NCBI RefSeq assembly: GCF_963678635.1
Contig: NC_087067.1
Location: forward strand, 50,584,233-50,648,232
Reading direction: 5' to 3'
Length of the DNA: 64,000 nucleotides
From: Symsagittifera roscoffensis
Lineage: Eukaryota > Xenacoelomorpha > Acoela > Convolutidae
Made by a program: the position numbers and the translations under genes. The stretch's first letter is position 1; every line of letters begins with the position of its first letter. Shown piece by piece: positions 20,581-31,490 of the stretch. The notes under the pieces are model-generated. The model was given only the letters and a program-made list of their open reading frames with translations, made no database searches and was not told the origin of the DNA.

Positions 20581-22092
20581 AATTTTAGCCTTCATCCTAG
20601 ATCATCTGAAAAATTCACAAAAGAAAAATAAAAAATAGCAAACTTCTTCAAAACTGTTTAAAACCCTATTAAATTTTTGCACCAACAATTAAATAAATAT
20701 AATACCAATGCAGTAAATTAATTTATAAATTTTTCCCCCACAAGCAGTAAATCTAATAATGATGAAAATTTGTAACTTAATTTCCCCCAACAACCAGCAG
20801 TAAAATTAAAATTCTATGTAGTAAATTAATAAGAAGCAAATACAGTACTTACCTTTTGCTATTTTCATTCACTCGCACAAGAATTCTATCCAAACTCGCA
20901 CAGCTCGCCCACGAAGAATTGTTTAAAATAATGAATTTCAGTTTCAAGCTTTCACACTCGATAACTCTAACACAAGATAACACGTTTCAAACTTTCCTTT
21001 AACCCGGTTGGAAAGGAATTATATACTAAACAAAACTAACCAATGCAGCTTACTAAACACCGCAACACATAGCATAACAGCATGACTAAGAAAAGGAAAC
21101 CAACGGTACCCAAACCGGATTAACCCAGTTTAAAACTGGATAATTTATTCTTTTGAAGACTATTATAAAGTCTAAGAAAGAAATAATAAAACACAAAAAA
21201 GTCGAAAGACAAACCCATACCACAAACAATTTGATTTTTGAAAAAAGGACACAACCAACAAAACATAAGAAAAACCACAACAAACCCAACATAAAACGTT
21301 GTCACATAACAGGACCTCTCACAAAAACCGCATGCAATCATACTCCCACTCCTGGCCTAACCCACCAGGAAGGACGTCCTGAGCATGCTCTATAGCCGGC
21401 CTAACCCACCGTGCTACATCCACGCTTTGTGACCACACTCCTATTTTTAATAAGAGCTACTCAAGGGTGAGTAACTCTTCAAAATAACTGAACTAAAACA
21501 AAAAGCTTTTGTGAAAACAACTAACTAAAATCATAATTAAAAAATATTAAACTAATAAAAGTTTTATAAAATGTAAATTACATTATGCAATACATAGATC
21601 AGAATACAACACCAAGGACGAACATCCAAAGACAAAACGACCCTACTACACTCGAGAAAGAATGGCCAACTACAATCAATATGCCGCCCACAATCACAAC
21701 TCAAAGGATTTAGAGTACGACTTGACTTCGCAGAAAAGGACTTCATTGAACTAGACCAATGACCACCTCGATGTTCAAGTATACGTACAGATCCGAGTAA
21801 CCAGGCATCCCCTCCACGCACAATCTCCACGCCATTCCCAGACAAGGTCAAACACAAAGAAGTTCTCACCAATGAAACAGAAAAACCTGACATAGCCAAC
21901 CATTCTGAAATCAGATTTGAGTTTGTTGCGAAAACCCAGTCGTTGTCTTGAGAAGACACAACGATTGAATCTGGGACTTCTCTAATAAGAAAACCCAGAA
22001 GAAATAAGATGTTCGCCAAATACCAACGTCCATCATCCATCTTTTGAATTGCAGAAAGACTATTCTAAAAAACTCTGTAAAACCCGGATGGG
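20581..22092 (+). other. 3' non-coding part of the LTR element
   Basis: About 1.5 kb precedes the 3' LTR. The word GCAGTAAAT or AGTAAATTAA recurs about five times at 20,711-20,835 beside CCCCCAACAA-type runs. A palindrome CCAGTTT-A-AAACTGG is at 21,125-21,139. GGCCTAACCCACC occurs twice at about 21,352-21,411. Just before the LTR is GGATGGG, a weak polypurine tract. GC content rises after about 21,600, where an antisense frame lies. Confidence 0.5.
21564..22040 (-). CDS. Antisense frame near the 3' LTR, doubtful
   Basis: A 158-residue minus-strand frame starts MDDGRWYLANILFLLGFL, which resembles a short N-terminal signal, and has a hydrophobic end (VVLSLDVRPWCCILIYVL). The stretch is less A-rich than the rest of the element, as if it had another origin. 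An antisense gene beside the 3' LTR is known in some complex retroviruses, but chance frames of 140-150 residues occur elsewhere in this window, so the evidence is weak. Confidence 0.25.
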   Translation of the reverse strand: MDDGRWYLANILFLLGFLIREVPDSIVVSSQDNDWVFATNSNLISEWLAMSGFSVSLVRTSLCLTLSGNGVEIVRGGDAWLLGSVRILEHRGGHWSSSMKSFSAKSSRTLNPLSCDCGRHIDCSWPFFLECSRVVLSLDVRPWCCILIYVLHNVIYIL

Positions 22093-22502
22093 TGGAACCT
22101 GATCTAAACTACATTTTATGATTGGATAAATTAGATATTTTACCAATGTAAAGTATTTAATATTAACCAATCATGATCCATCTAACTAACAATCCACTTA
22201 TTTGTAAGTGCTGAAATTACTTGTAATTTCAGCACCAGAGAGATTTGAATTTAACTTAGAAATTAGTTGAACTCTCCCGAGTACTTCAGCAGCCGCAATA
22301 AACCAGTATACCCTAGATCTATTGAGCCTAGCAGAGACTAGTTAAACAACCTGAGACTAGACAGTATAAGAGTAAGATTAGGATCGGTATTAGACTAAGA
22401 AGTTGCACGAACCTATCCGGCCGAAAGTAAGATAGCGTGACGAGCAGACGGTGTACCCTATCCGAAATTACTCTATGAGTTATACCCATCGGTCCTAACT
22501 CA
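22093..22502 (+). repeat. 3' LTR (410 bp)
   Basis: Same length as the 5' LTR and identical except one base. Its polyadenylation signal AATAAA is at 22,297-22,302 and the palindrome at 22,208-22,235. It ends at CA, followed by the CAAT target duplicate. Confidence 0.97.
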
Positions 22503-24664
22503 CAATGCCTGCAGTACATTTTTTAAAAATTATACTGCTTACTTATTTGGATCCAGACAATTGTCCTATACAAGACAAAATTCTTTCAAAGGTACAAAGA
22601 TGAGTCTAAATTATTGCGTGTATGTTCTCATGCAGGTTTGAGATCATTTATTCGCAAAGTTCTAACATCCATTTATGAAAAATTTTTCATGCTCATGCCA
22701 AATGATGGTACATTTTCTAGAGGCGAGGAAATCAAACCGAATAAACCGAACCGAACCTAGAGGAAATACAATGATAGTACGACGAATAAGCCTTTCGACC
22801 GACAGTTTTTGTAAAATTGTGTTTCTATATGAAAATTTATAAGTTTCTGTATACTGTTCTAAACAATTCATTCTTTCGCTCTTAGTTTAAAAAAAAACGA
22901 AAAACCGAACCGAACCAAAGTTAGCAAAAACCGAAGAGAAACAAAATTCTTTTTGAGTGAATTGCTCGACTCTAGTTTTTTCACTAAATAAGAGCAGGTT
23001 TTGCTATTTGTTCAGGAAGGGAGGGAAGGGTCATTTTGATGGCCTTTTCTCCTGAAATAGAACTTGTTGATTCTATTCAAACTCTAATGCAGGGAAACTG
23101 TTTTTTTTTTATTTCTTTAGATTGTCTTCTTTGTAAAACCTTCTAAATAAAAAAACGTAGGTGTAACAGTAACATTCAATGCTCAATTCGTTTTAATTGT
23201 CAAGGCTTTTCTCAGCAAATATTTTCAAAATTGTTTTGTTAAGTTATTTTCATTTCTCGTTTTTTTTTGACGTTTCCCATTAATATCAATGCATTTTGTT
23301 CAATAGTTTTGTCAGCAAATTATAGCTTGAAGCTCATTTCTCCAGTAGTACGCTGTTCTCCAAACATTTATTTGTAATGTTTCTCGATAAAATTTAATTT
23401 TACTTTTTTTTATATTTATATAATTTTTAACTCATTTTTTAAAATAATTCAGGTATAACAAATAGAATATACAACAATAATTTGAAAAACATTGATTGTA
23501 AAAATGTTCCCCTCTCAAAAATAGTAAGAAGCCAACCAGTCCCAAGTATTTTGATTATGAGAAACTCAAATCAAGTCCTAAAAACTCCTAATTTGCGCTC
23601 GTAAACTGTACGTAGAAGACGTACAGGAAATTGTTCAACATTTTAGGTAACATAACTGATACATTCGATCATATTTAGCAAGCAAACAAAGGAAAAAATT
23701 GCCAAAACCATCAAAAAGTTTCAAAGATATCGTACTAAAAGAATACTAGAACATTGCCGTTGATGACCAGAAAATTCGAGAAAAAAATTCAACAAACAAT
23801 TTGACAAAAAACATAAATTACTTGTTTGTCATTTGTGCCGCTGATATTTTTGTTCGGTACAGTACATTGTTTTCCAGTTTTTTCAAGAAAACAAAATTAT
23901 GAATAAAGTCAAACAAAAACTGGAACCGAATTTTCGCGTGTTCGCAAAAATGTTCCGAGCTTGATGTTTTACCAGTTAATGAGCTAAGCCTACTACTTTC
24001 ATGGCAGAAAAAAAACATTGCGAAAAGATTTGGATTGCTTTTATAGTTACAATTCAAATTTTTGGCTGTTCTTCTATAAACTCATGTAACGTCTTTTAAA
24101 AAGCTGTGGATATTCGCTCAATAATATAATGGTGCAAATAATTCATCCTATAAAAATAGGCAGATTTGTTCGTTTTTCAAATAACAGCAGAATTTAGCCT
24201 ATTTTTTAATCTAATTAACTAATTTTTCTCTTCGCTAGTTATAGAAATGGCTGCCAGCTTGCCGGTCGCGCAAAGATTTTTATACAAACATTTTGCGTTA
24301 GGTGCACTGGTTCCGACGTATGCACTCCCACAGTTTGGCCAATAAGAGAGAAAATGTTTGAAATTAGATGAAACCTTTGAAACCAGCAGTAATCCATTTA
24401 ATCTTTAAACTGTTTTGAAAAATTTCTGCAGAAGAATAAAATCTGTGTCAACCATTAAGTTAAAAGCGGTCTGAAATCAGGTACTTGGCATCTAAAATAC
24501 AAGCTTTGGGAATCTGCTTTAAAAATGGCTATTCATGAGTATGCGCTACTGTGATTCTCAAGAAGTTAGGCGAATAAAAAAATAAGCACGCTTGGGGCTA
24601 CTGATTGATATAGTTTAGCTGAGATACTTTTATTTTATTGGAAACGTTTTGCTCAAATCAGTTA
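22503..24664. other. Non-coding DNA, no gene seen
   Basis: AT-rich sequence with frequent stops on both strands. Minus-strand frames of 69-79 residues lack family features. No strong repeat or splice signal was noticed. Confidence 0.5.
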
Positions 24665-25880
24665 GAAACCAAACGAGACTGCTCGTATCAAGGCGAAGCC
24701 CTGAACGTTCCAACTGCTTTTTAAGGTCTATGGAGCAGTAATTCAATAAAAAAAGGCCACACAACTAATTTGACAATTAAACATACAACTAATTTGACAT
24801 AAGTTGATATGATATAGCAATGCATTAGCGGTCGTGGGATTTGATATTAAAGTTCTAAAACTTGAGTTGTGATCAAATTATTCATAAATTCACCAATAAA
24901 ACTGTTCGCTGGAACTTTCATATAATAAACACCGGAAAACTAAGTCTTGCAAAATATTCTCATCTCATCTTAGAGATAAAAAACAGAGGGTACAAGTAAC
25001 AAGACTACTCGTATCAGGGCGAAGCCTTGATGTTAAGACTGCCTTTTAAAGTATATGGAGCAGTAACAACAAGAAAATAATAAATGTAAGAAACAAAATG
25101 ATTTTTTTTTAATTTGGAAGTTTTGTGAAAATCATTCCCCCACACGCCATATAAAGTTTAAGGTGATAGATTTCGCTCCTATTAACGATTCAATTATGGC
25201 AATTAGCTTGCTTCAAACCAATGTGCAACGATTTCTAAGACGGATTAAAACTCCGCTTACGCGTTAGTAGCACAATACATATCGCGCGTTAGTTGTCCCA
25301 TATGGACCAAAATGGCAATTTTTAAACCCCCGATATTTTTTGCAAAATATAATCACAGGTGAAACTTTTTTCTTGCAAAATATTGTCAAATTAGTCCAGC
25401 GAACACCAATAAAACTGTTCGCTGGAACTTTCATATAATAAACACCGGAAAACTAAGTCTTGCAAAATATTCTCATCTCATCTTAGAGATAAAATACAGA
25501 GGGTACAAGTAACAAGACTACTCGTATCAGGGCGAAGCCTTGATGTTAAGACTGCCTTTTAAAGTATATGGAGCAGTAACAACAAGAAAATATTAAATGT
25601 AAGAAACTTAATGATTTTGTTCATTTGGAAATTTTGTGAAAATCATTCCCCCACACGCCATATAAAGTTCAAGGTGATAGATTTCGCTCCTATTAACAAT
25701 TCAATCATGGCAATTAGCTTGCTTCAAACCAATGTGCAACGATTTCTAAGACGGATTAAATCTCCGCTTACGCGTTAGTAGCACAATACATATCGCACGT
25801 TAGTTGTCCCATATGGGCCAAAATGGCAATTTTTAAACCACCGATATTTTTGCAAAATATAATCACAGGTGAAACTTTTT
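24665..25880 (+). repeat. Tandem duplication of a dispersed repeat (513-bp period)
   Basis: The segment from 24,891 (CACCAATAAAACTGTTCGCT) is repeated from 25,404 with only a handful of differences over about 475 bases. A shorter, older piece of the same family lies at 24,665-24,745 (GACTGCTCGTATCAAGGCGA), and an inverted one at 2,200-2,510. There is no long frame. This is probably a non-autonomous element duplicated recently. Confidence 0.8.
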
Positions 25881-26334
25881 TTTTCAAATTTAAGTTAAAA
25901 ATAACAATGATTAGTTAGAAAGTCGAAATTGTCAGAAGAAAAAACCACCCCGAGCACAAATATTCGGTTTCCTTCATTACAAAAGTCGGAACATTAATTG
26001 CAAGTTTTTTTTGTAATTTTTTCTTTTCTTAGATTCTCCTCACTTTTGGACCAATTTGCTCCCTCGTCCATTTTAACGCAACCAGTATTACTATTTTAAC
26101 ACTGATGGATGCCCCTAAATTTTCCACATAAAATCATATAGAAACCAGCGACATTTAATTTGAGAAATATAATGGAGAATCGGCGTTAAAGATCTTCATG
26201 CTTAAACAGATTGGAAATTTATTCAGCTGAGCTGCTTGTCCAGAATGGAAGTCTACTCAAATACAATAAACAGCCAGTTTTCCTAATTGTATGATACATC
26301 AAAGCATTGCACAAAATTGTGCAAAAGAATTTAC

Positions 26335-27140
26335 CCTGGTTGACCTCCATAGACCGAAAATGCTACTCATACAATTCCATAAACTAAGTCTATGGAAAAG
26401 TACTACCCATACAAACTTCATGAATTTTGCAAAAGTGCGGTATCGAAGTTTTTTCTAGTTTTGGCATAAGAATCAGTGTGTTGTACTAAATGAAAAAAAA
26501 ACTTTTGTCAAAAATTGCTAATCATACAATTTACATATGTCGAAAATGTATGACTAGCAATTTTTTTATTGCGAGAACAAAAAATTTTCCAATTAATTTT
26601 ACAAAAGTAGTCCGGGATACACAAAAATTAGATTTTGTTCCCTGTTGCACAAAATGCACAAAACTCCTATTTTGTATATGGCATGTTTAAGCATTCCTTG
26701 ATCAATGGATGACTTATTTAAAACTCAATTTTTAGCATGATCATCTTTGAAAAAACTTTTCAAAAGCTTAAAGTTTGATTCTTTCAGTACTTGAATTCTG
26801 TAAGACCATTATCAGACAATTCAGATTGTTTCCAATGCATTGTAAGGTGGTCAACCTTTTAATGGCTCTATTTTTTTTTAGTAAACTACGGTTTGTGTCA
26901 CTTGTGTTCGGTTAAGACCACATCCCAAAACTTTTGAGAAATCAAACTTTAAAGAAATCATTTTTTTAAGTTTATTGAAAAATACTAGTCATACAATTTC
27001 CATAAATGAAAAATCACTAATTAAAGACCGTTCAGGCAATTTTCTGTGCGTATGGAACTGCGTGAAACGATTATGATTAGCATTTTTCCATATATGAAAA
27101 TTGTCTGATTAGCAGTTTCAACCCGGGTTTTGACAGGTTT
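26335..27140. repeat. Region of inverted CATACAATTT motifs, possible small element
   Basis: The word TCATACAATTT with CATA nearby occurs at about 26,367, 26,521 and 26,990, and inverted or altered forms near 26,550 and 27,100. A palindrome with 18-bp arms (AAAATTGCTAATCATACA, one mismatch) spans 26,511-26,564. GGTTGACC near 26,338 and GGTCAACC near 26,851 are inverted. It looks like a decayed inverted-repeat element. The 66-residue frame at 26,490 is not convincing. Confidence 0.35.
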
Positions 27141-27320
27141 GTTCGACTAGTCATCCGTGGGGAAACAAAATCGCTACATTGAAGATCACACGTTTATTAA
27201 AACAATTTAATTATACTCCAAAAGTATTATGGATAATCAATACGAGGCTAAACTGTGTATTTTGCGAATTGTAAGCGGATTCCGCAACAAGGACGTTCCC
27301 TTTGTTCTTCTTTTGTGCTT

Positions 27321-27441
27321 TCAATTTCTTTGATCGTTCCGACAAAATTCGATCAAGTTTAAATACTTGTCTCTAGAAGCCAGGAGCATACAGACACAAA
27401 AATAAGTGCCTATCCAGTGCACAGTTTGGTCTCGTAATGAT
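27321..27441 (+). repeat. Dispersed repeat, copy 2 (partner at 731-825)
   Basis: Shares CCTATCCAGTGCACAGTTTGG and flanking words with 731-825. It suggests a remnant of the inverted-end element family seen at the window start. The inverted arms themselves are not recognisable here. Confidence 0.55.
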
Positions 27442-29409
27442 TGACTTTATTGGCGCTTGATTTTTTTGGGTAATTGATTTTTGTGGTTTTTTTCAGCAAA
27501 ATTTTTTTTCTTGGGAGTCTGGGAAAGAAGATACGTGTTGGAGTATTTGGCTGCATTTCGATCAAACAATCAACGCGATGAAAAGTTTCAATTCGAAAAA
27601 GCAATTGAAATGTTAGAGATTCGCCAAGCTCTCAATCGGTCAGAAAAAGTGGCATAGATCTCTCAGAAGACTCAAAGAGACGTATTTGACAGCGTATCAC
27701 TTAGTGCACGCCTCGAGAGACTGAGAAAATTAGAGGCTACTTTTATGGCATATTTGGACGGATAGCTGGCATATTTAAGAATATGGCAAACTTAAGATAG
27801 CCGAATGCTGGCAGCTAGCACAAAATGTTCCGAACACAATGACGGCAGCAAAAAATTAACTAAAACACGCGAGCAAAAACTTTTCTTAACTTCTTGGTAT
27901 TTATTGCTTCGTTAAGGTGACTGAGTTAGCGTTTTGCGACAACTCGCAATAAAAAAACAGCTCGCAATAATCGACATCTTGCAATAAAAGATAACTCGTA
28001 GTATGCTCACAGTTGGCCAACGTGTGTCCATCTTGCAATCAGAGGTTAAGACTTTATATAAAATTTGGAGCCAATAATCGCGACAAAAAGGCGGCCCTCG
28101 CGTAGCGGCCCACCGGTAACTTTAAAACACAGTTTTAAATTAATTTTGAACACCCTTGCGATAAGCAAGTGTATTGCAAAAGGGTATTAGACTTTTCACG
28201 TAAATAATTTAATTCAAAAGACTCATCTCTTGGACCCTGGTCCTATTCATCTACTTGCTTTATAAAAAGCTCAAATTCCATCAATCATCTGGCGTAGAGG
28301 TGACACACATGCTTGAGACGGCATAGTCTTGTGATTGAGTTCGGCTGGGACCTTTTTTTGCAGACCAGAGTTTTCGTGCTTTTCCGAACTATCGTCCATC
28401 CGATTGTTTTGTCGGCTTAATTCCCGTTGCTCCAATTATTTTGAAGATTCAGCGTTCTTATAAGCTGTTGTAACACCCATGCTTGAGACGACAAAGCCCG
28501 GTATTTCAATTCCAGACGGAATCTTTTTTTATGCAAACTTAAAATTTTTCGGCTACTTAAATTTTTGTCTGTCTGCTTATCTTTACAGGCTGAGTTCTCA
28601 CAGAACGGATTTTTAGCATTTCAAATACTTTTTGCCAAATTTCTATTTTCGTTCCGGATTTTTTGGACTTTTTTATTAAATTTGATAAAGAAGACAATTT
28701 TTTGAAGATTTTTTTCAATATTTGATTTTTTTTTTTCATTTTATTTTAATCATAGTCATTCATTTTTGTATCGCAAATGGTTTGAAGCTCACTTTTGCCT
28801 TTGTGTATAACTTTGATGAACTTTATGGTGACCGTTATCTACATGTTGCGCATAAGCTCCCAAAAAAGTCGGTGAAGACTCTTTTTGAAATGCTGAAAGT
28901 CAGAACAATTAATTTTCCACAGATTTTGGTTTCTGGGTAAACTTTTCTGCGTCAGAAATTTCTGCGACTGTTTGTACCATTGTTTAACTTTGGGGTCAAT
29001 TACAACGGAAAAACGGAAAAATACAGACCAAATTTTCTCAAAATTTAAATAAATTTTTTATTTGTTTTTTGGACTCCGAACCAGAAACAATATGGCTTTA
29101 ATATGATACTACAATTAGCCCCAACAAGTTTTCTGTGAGATTGGAAAAATCGGACTGATAAAATAGAAGCAGAACCGAAACGGGGTCAGAGCACTATGCC
29201 AACAATGCATTTTGCTGATTTGTCCCGTAAAAAAGCACACTATAGTAAGAAGGTGTGTCAGGAAATTGTCAATACAGTTTTAACCTAATTCAAAAATTTT
29301 TGAAACTAATTTTTCTAAATAAAAAAAATATATAGGAAATTGTTTTTACTCAACGTAGTAAGTAGTAAGTAATTATTATAAATCTATCATATAATCGACA
29401 TATATCAAC
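27442..29409. other. Non-coding DNA with one diverged direct repeat
   Basis: ACACATGCTTGAGACGGCA at about 28,307 recurs as ACCCATGCTTGAGACGACA at about 28,472, each followed some 30-45 bases later by a TTTTTTT run, so a ~165-bp unit seems duplicated. AATAAA words on the minus strand near 29,050-29,060 could end the transcript of the gene at 29.4-31.5 kb. No other gene is seen. Confidence 0.4.
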
Positions 29410-31490
29410 TCAAAGTTCAACGTCTTCTTTGGAATCTGCTGTGACGTCATTTGAGTTTCCTTCGTCTTCCGTCTCTTTCTCCTCCAGCTTTTCTTCATTC
29501 AGTTTTTCGTTCACTTCTTTTCTACTACTTGAAGATTTTCCTTTACTACTGCCACTTTTCTCTTTGGTCTCCCCGCCATCTAAAGTTCGTTTCGATGTTT
29601 TACTCCTAGGCGCCCTTCGCTTGACTTTCCGATTGCTACGATTACTCCGATTGCTTCGCTCGCTCCTCGGCTTTGCGGGCGCATACTGCTTCGTCGGGTG
29701 GGTCGATTGGTCGTCTTGTACCACTATATCAGGGCTCTTGGATCTTGCATTGCTCGTCGGAGCTGCCTCGCAATTTTCATCCATCATGGCATCTTTGTCA
29801 ATTTTCTGCTCTTTTGCTTGATTTTCGCCTTTTCCGCTTTTGCCAATACTTCCAGTTTCGATTTTCTTCTGGCTGCTTCCCCGTTGGCTTCTCGATCCAA
29901 ACAGGAGTGGTTTTGAGTTCTGGTTTGGGTTTGGGGGTATCCGCTGCTTGCTGTAGAACCCTTTCTTAACCCGTCGTTTCACTCGGATCCTCTGTTTGTA
30001 TCTGCTTCTAAAATGTTCTAAAATTTTGACAGGATCCCCCAAACCCTTGCTTGATCTCCTCTTCCGTGAAAATTTTTCGTGTTCAGAAAGTTTATTTCTA
30101 TCATCAATTCATGAAGTTGTAATTACGTAATGATTTATATCCAATTTCTGAGAAAATATTCCGGTTCAATCAACGAATCGTAAGGAAGGCAGTCTTCAGG
30201 GCGTACACATTTTAAAGGTCTAGAGAAGAAGCGGATTGCTTGTTTGAGAATATTAACCATCACATATCTTCGTTAAATATTGATAACGACAATGAATTTG
30301 GTAAAATGAAGGAACTTCGTAATCTCGCTGCTACCGGCAGAGTGAGGCCGGTACCTGACAATCTTCTTCGATAAATTGGTCCATTCTTCGAAGTTGCATC
30401 GTCGGTATTTTTAAGGAATTTGAAAACTTGGAACTTCAATAGATTGAATTCATGAATTGATGACAAAACGTTTGTATACAATTTTACAAGAAAAAAAAAC
30501 ACAGATGAGATCAAATTTGAATTTAAAAAAGAATTGAACTGCTTCATGGGATTTTACCTATCATAATAACATTTGCTCTAATTTTTTCTACTCTAAATTT
30601 TGTTCTTCTGAGCTAAATTGCGCCACTTTGCAAGATATCATTAGTGGAGGGGTGAACTTGGATGTTGCAATCAAAGCAGTTTTGCAAAAATCTATTTTGG
30701 TGCTCTGAAAAAGCAGAAAAGGATAAGTTACTCACTTTGTGTCACTGCTGTTGCCACTGCGATTTGACGGCGCCCTCAGACTCTTAGACCCCTCCCTTGA
30801 CCTACTCTTATCGCGATCCAGATCCTCTGCTCTGACATCGAACACCTTGTCACTCTCAGTCGGAGGCTTCTCAAGGTCAACTTCATAGTCCCCCCTCAGC
30901 ATCGAGTCAATGTCGGAGTATCCGTCCTCCTGCTCCCCCTCGGGACCATCGTCGTCGGAACTTCCGCCACCTCCTTTTGACTTGCCTTTCGATTTATCTT
31001 TCGATCTTTCTTTAGATCTGTCTCTGGAATCGTCACGTGATCTTGAGCCATCACGTGACCCGTCTTTTGATCGGTCTCTCGAACGCTCGCCTGATCTACT
31101 TTTAGATCCATCGCGACTTGCCGAGCGACTGCTTCCCTTAGACTTGTCGCCAGATCTGGATCCCTTGTTGCCACTTCGATCGCCAGTCGAGAGGTTGCTA
31201 TCTCCTTCGAAGCTCTCGCCCTCTTGACTCGACAAATCGTTTTGAGATTTCGATTTGCTGTCTCGTGTTAATTTCCCGACCGAATCATCGTCCGATCCAG
31301 TCTCACCTTCGGAGCCTCCGGAACGTCGGAACTCCTCGTTGAGTTTCTCATCTTCGCTATCGTCGGGTTTGTTGTACGACTTGTTCAAATCATCAGTTGC
31401 TTTTCGATTTTCGTCGTCTTTCTTGTTCTTCGATTTTTTGTCTTTCTTTGTTTTTTTGTCTTTTTTGTTCTTGGAACCTTTCTGTCCCAT
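29410..31490 (-). CDS. Two-exon gene for a disordered Lys/Arg/Ser-rich protein
   Basis: Exon 1 (31,490-30,736) starts MGQKGSKNKKDKK, a possible N-myristoylation start, then a Lys-rich part and RS/KS/DS repeats such as SRDRSKDGSRDGSRSRDDSR. A donor GTGAGT follows directly (30,735-30,730). Exon 2 (30,007-29,410) starts after TTTTAG in the matching phase, is again basic (RIRVKRRVKKG), then Ser/Lys/Glu-rich, and ends EDVEL. The predicted product is about 450 residues with almost no hydrophobic core. Similar composition is found in splicing-related and scaffold proteins, but I recognise no family. The 728-bp intron contains only weak frames. Exon ends rest on splice consensus and phase, not on transcripts. 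Confidence 0.55.

Larger units (their letters stand above)
3622..22502 (+). mobile_element. Giant LTR retroelement, Ty3/gypsy-type, with env-like and accessory frames
   Basis: The element is 18,881 bp long. Its 410-bp LTRs start TGGAACC and end AACTCA, and CAAT flanks it on both sides (3,618-3,621 and 22,503-22,506). Order: leader, small basic frame, gag, pol (protease, RT, RNase H, integrase), two hydrophobic frames, a Pro/Ser/Thr-rich frame, env-like region, 602-residue frame, intron-like segment, 3' non-coding DNA. Integrase after RNase H and the gag CCHC knuckle place it with Ty3/gypsy elements rather than Ty1/copia. Typical family members are 5-9 kb, so this one is more than twice as long. 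One base differs between the LTRs in my reading, so the insertion is young. It looks largely whole, with about three interruptions in pol and env. Confidence 0.95.

Noticed and set aside
21086-21341. Hydrophobic minus-strand frames in the 3' part of the element
   Set aside because: Same composition effect. No start context or conservation evidence.
3622-22502. Classification as Ty1/copia, BEL/Pao or vertebrate-type retrovirus
   Set aside because: Integrase follows RNase H, which excludes copia. The RT, integrase and CCHC Gag look gypsy-like to me. BEL/Pao was not excluded by a tree but fits less well by motif.
29429-29821. Plus-strand frames at 29.4-30.0 and 30.9-31.5 kb
   Set aside because: They are antisense images of the Lys/Arg/Ser-rich minus-strand gene. 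Repetitive Ser codons leave the opposite frames open.
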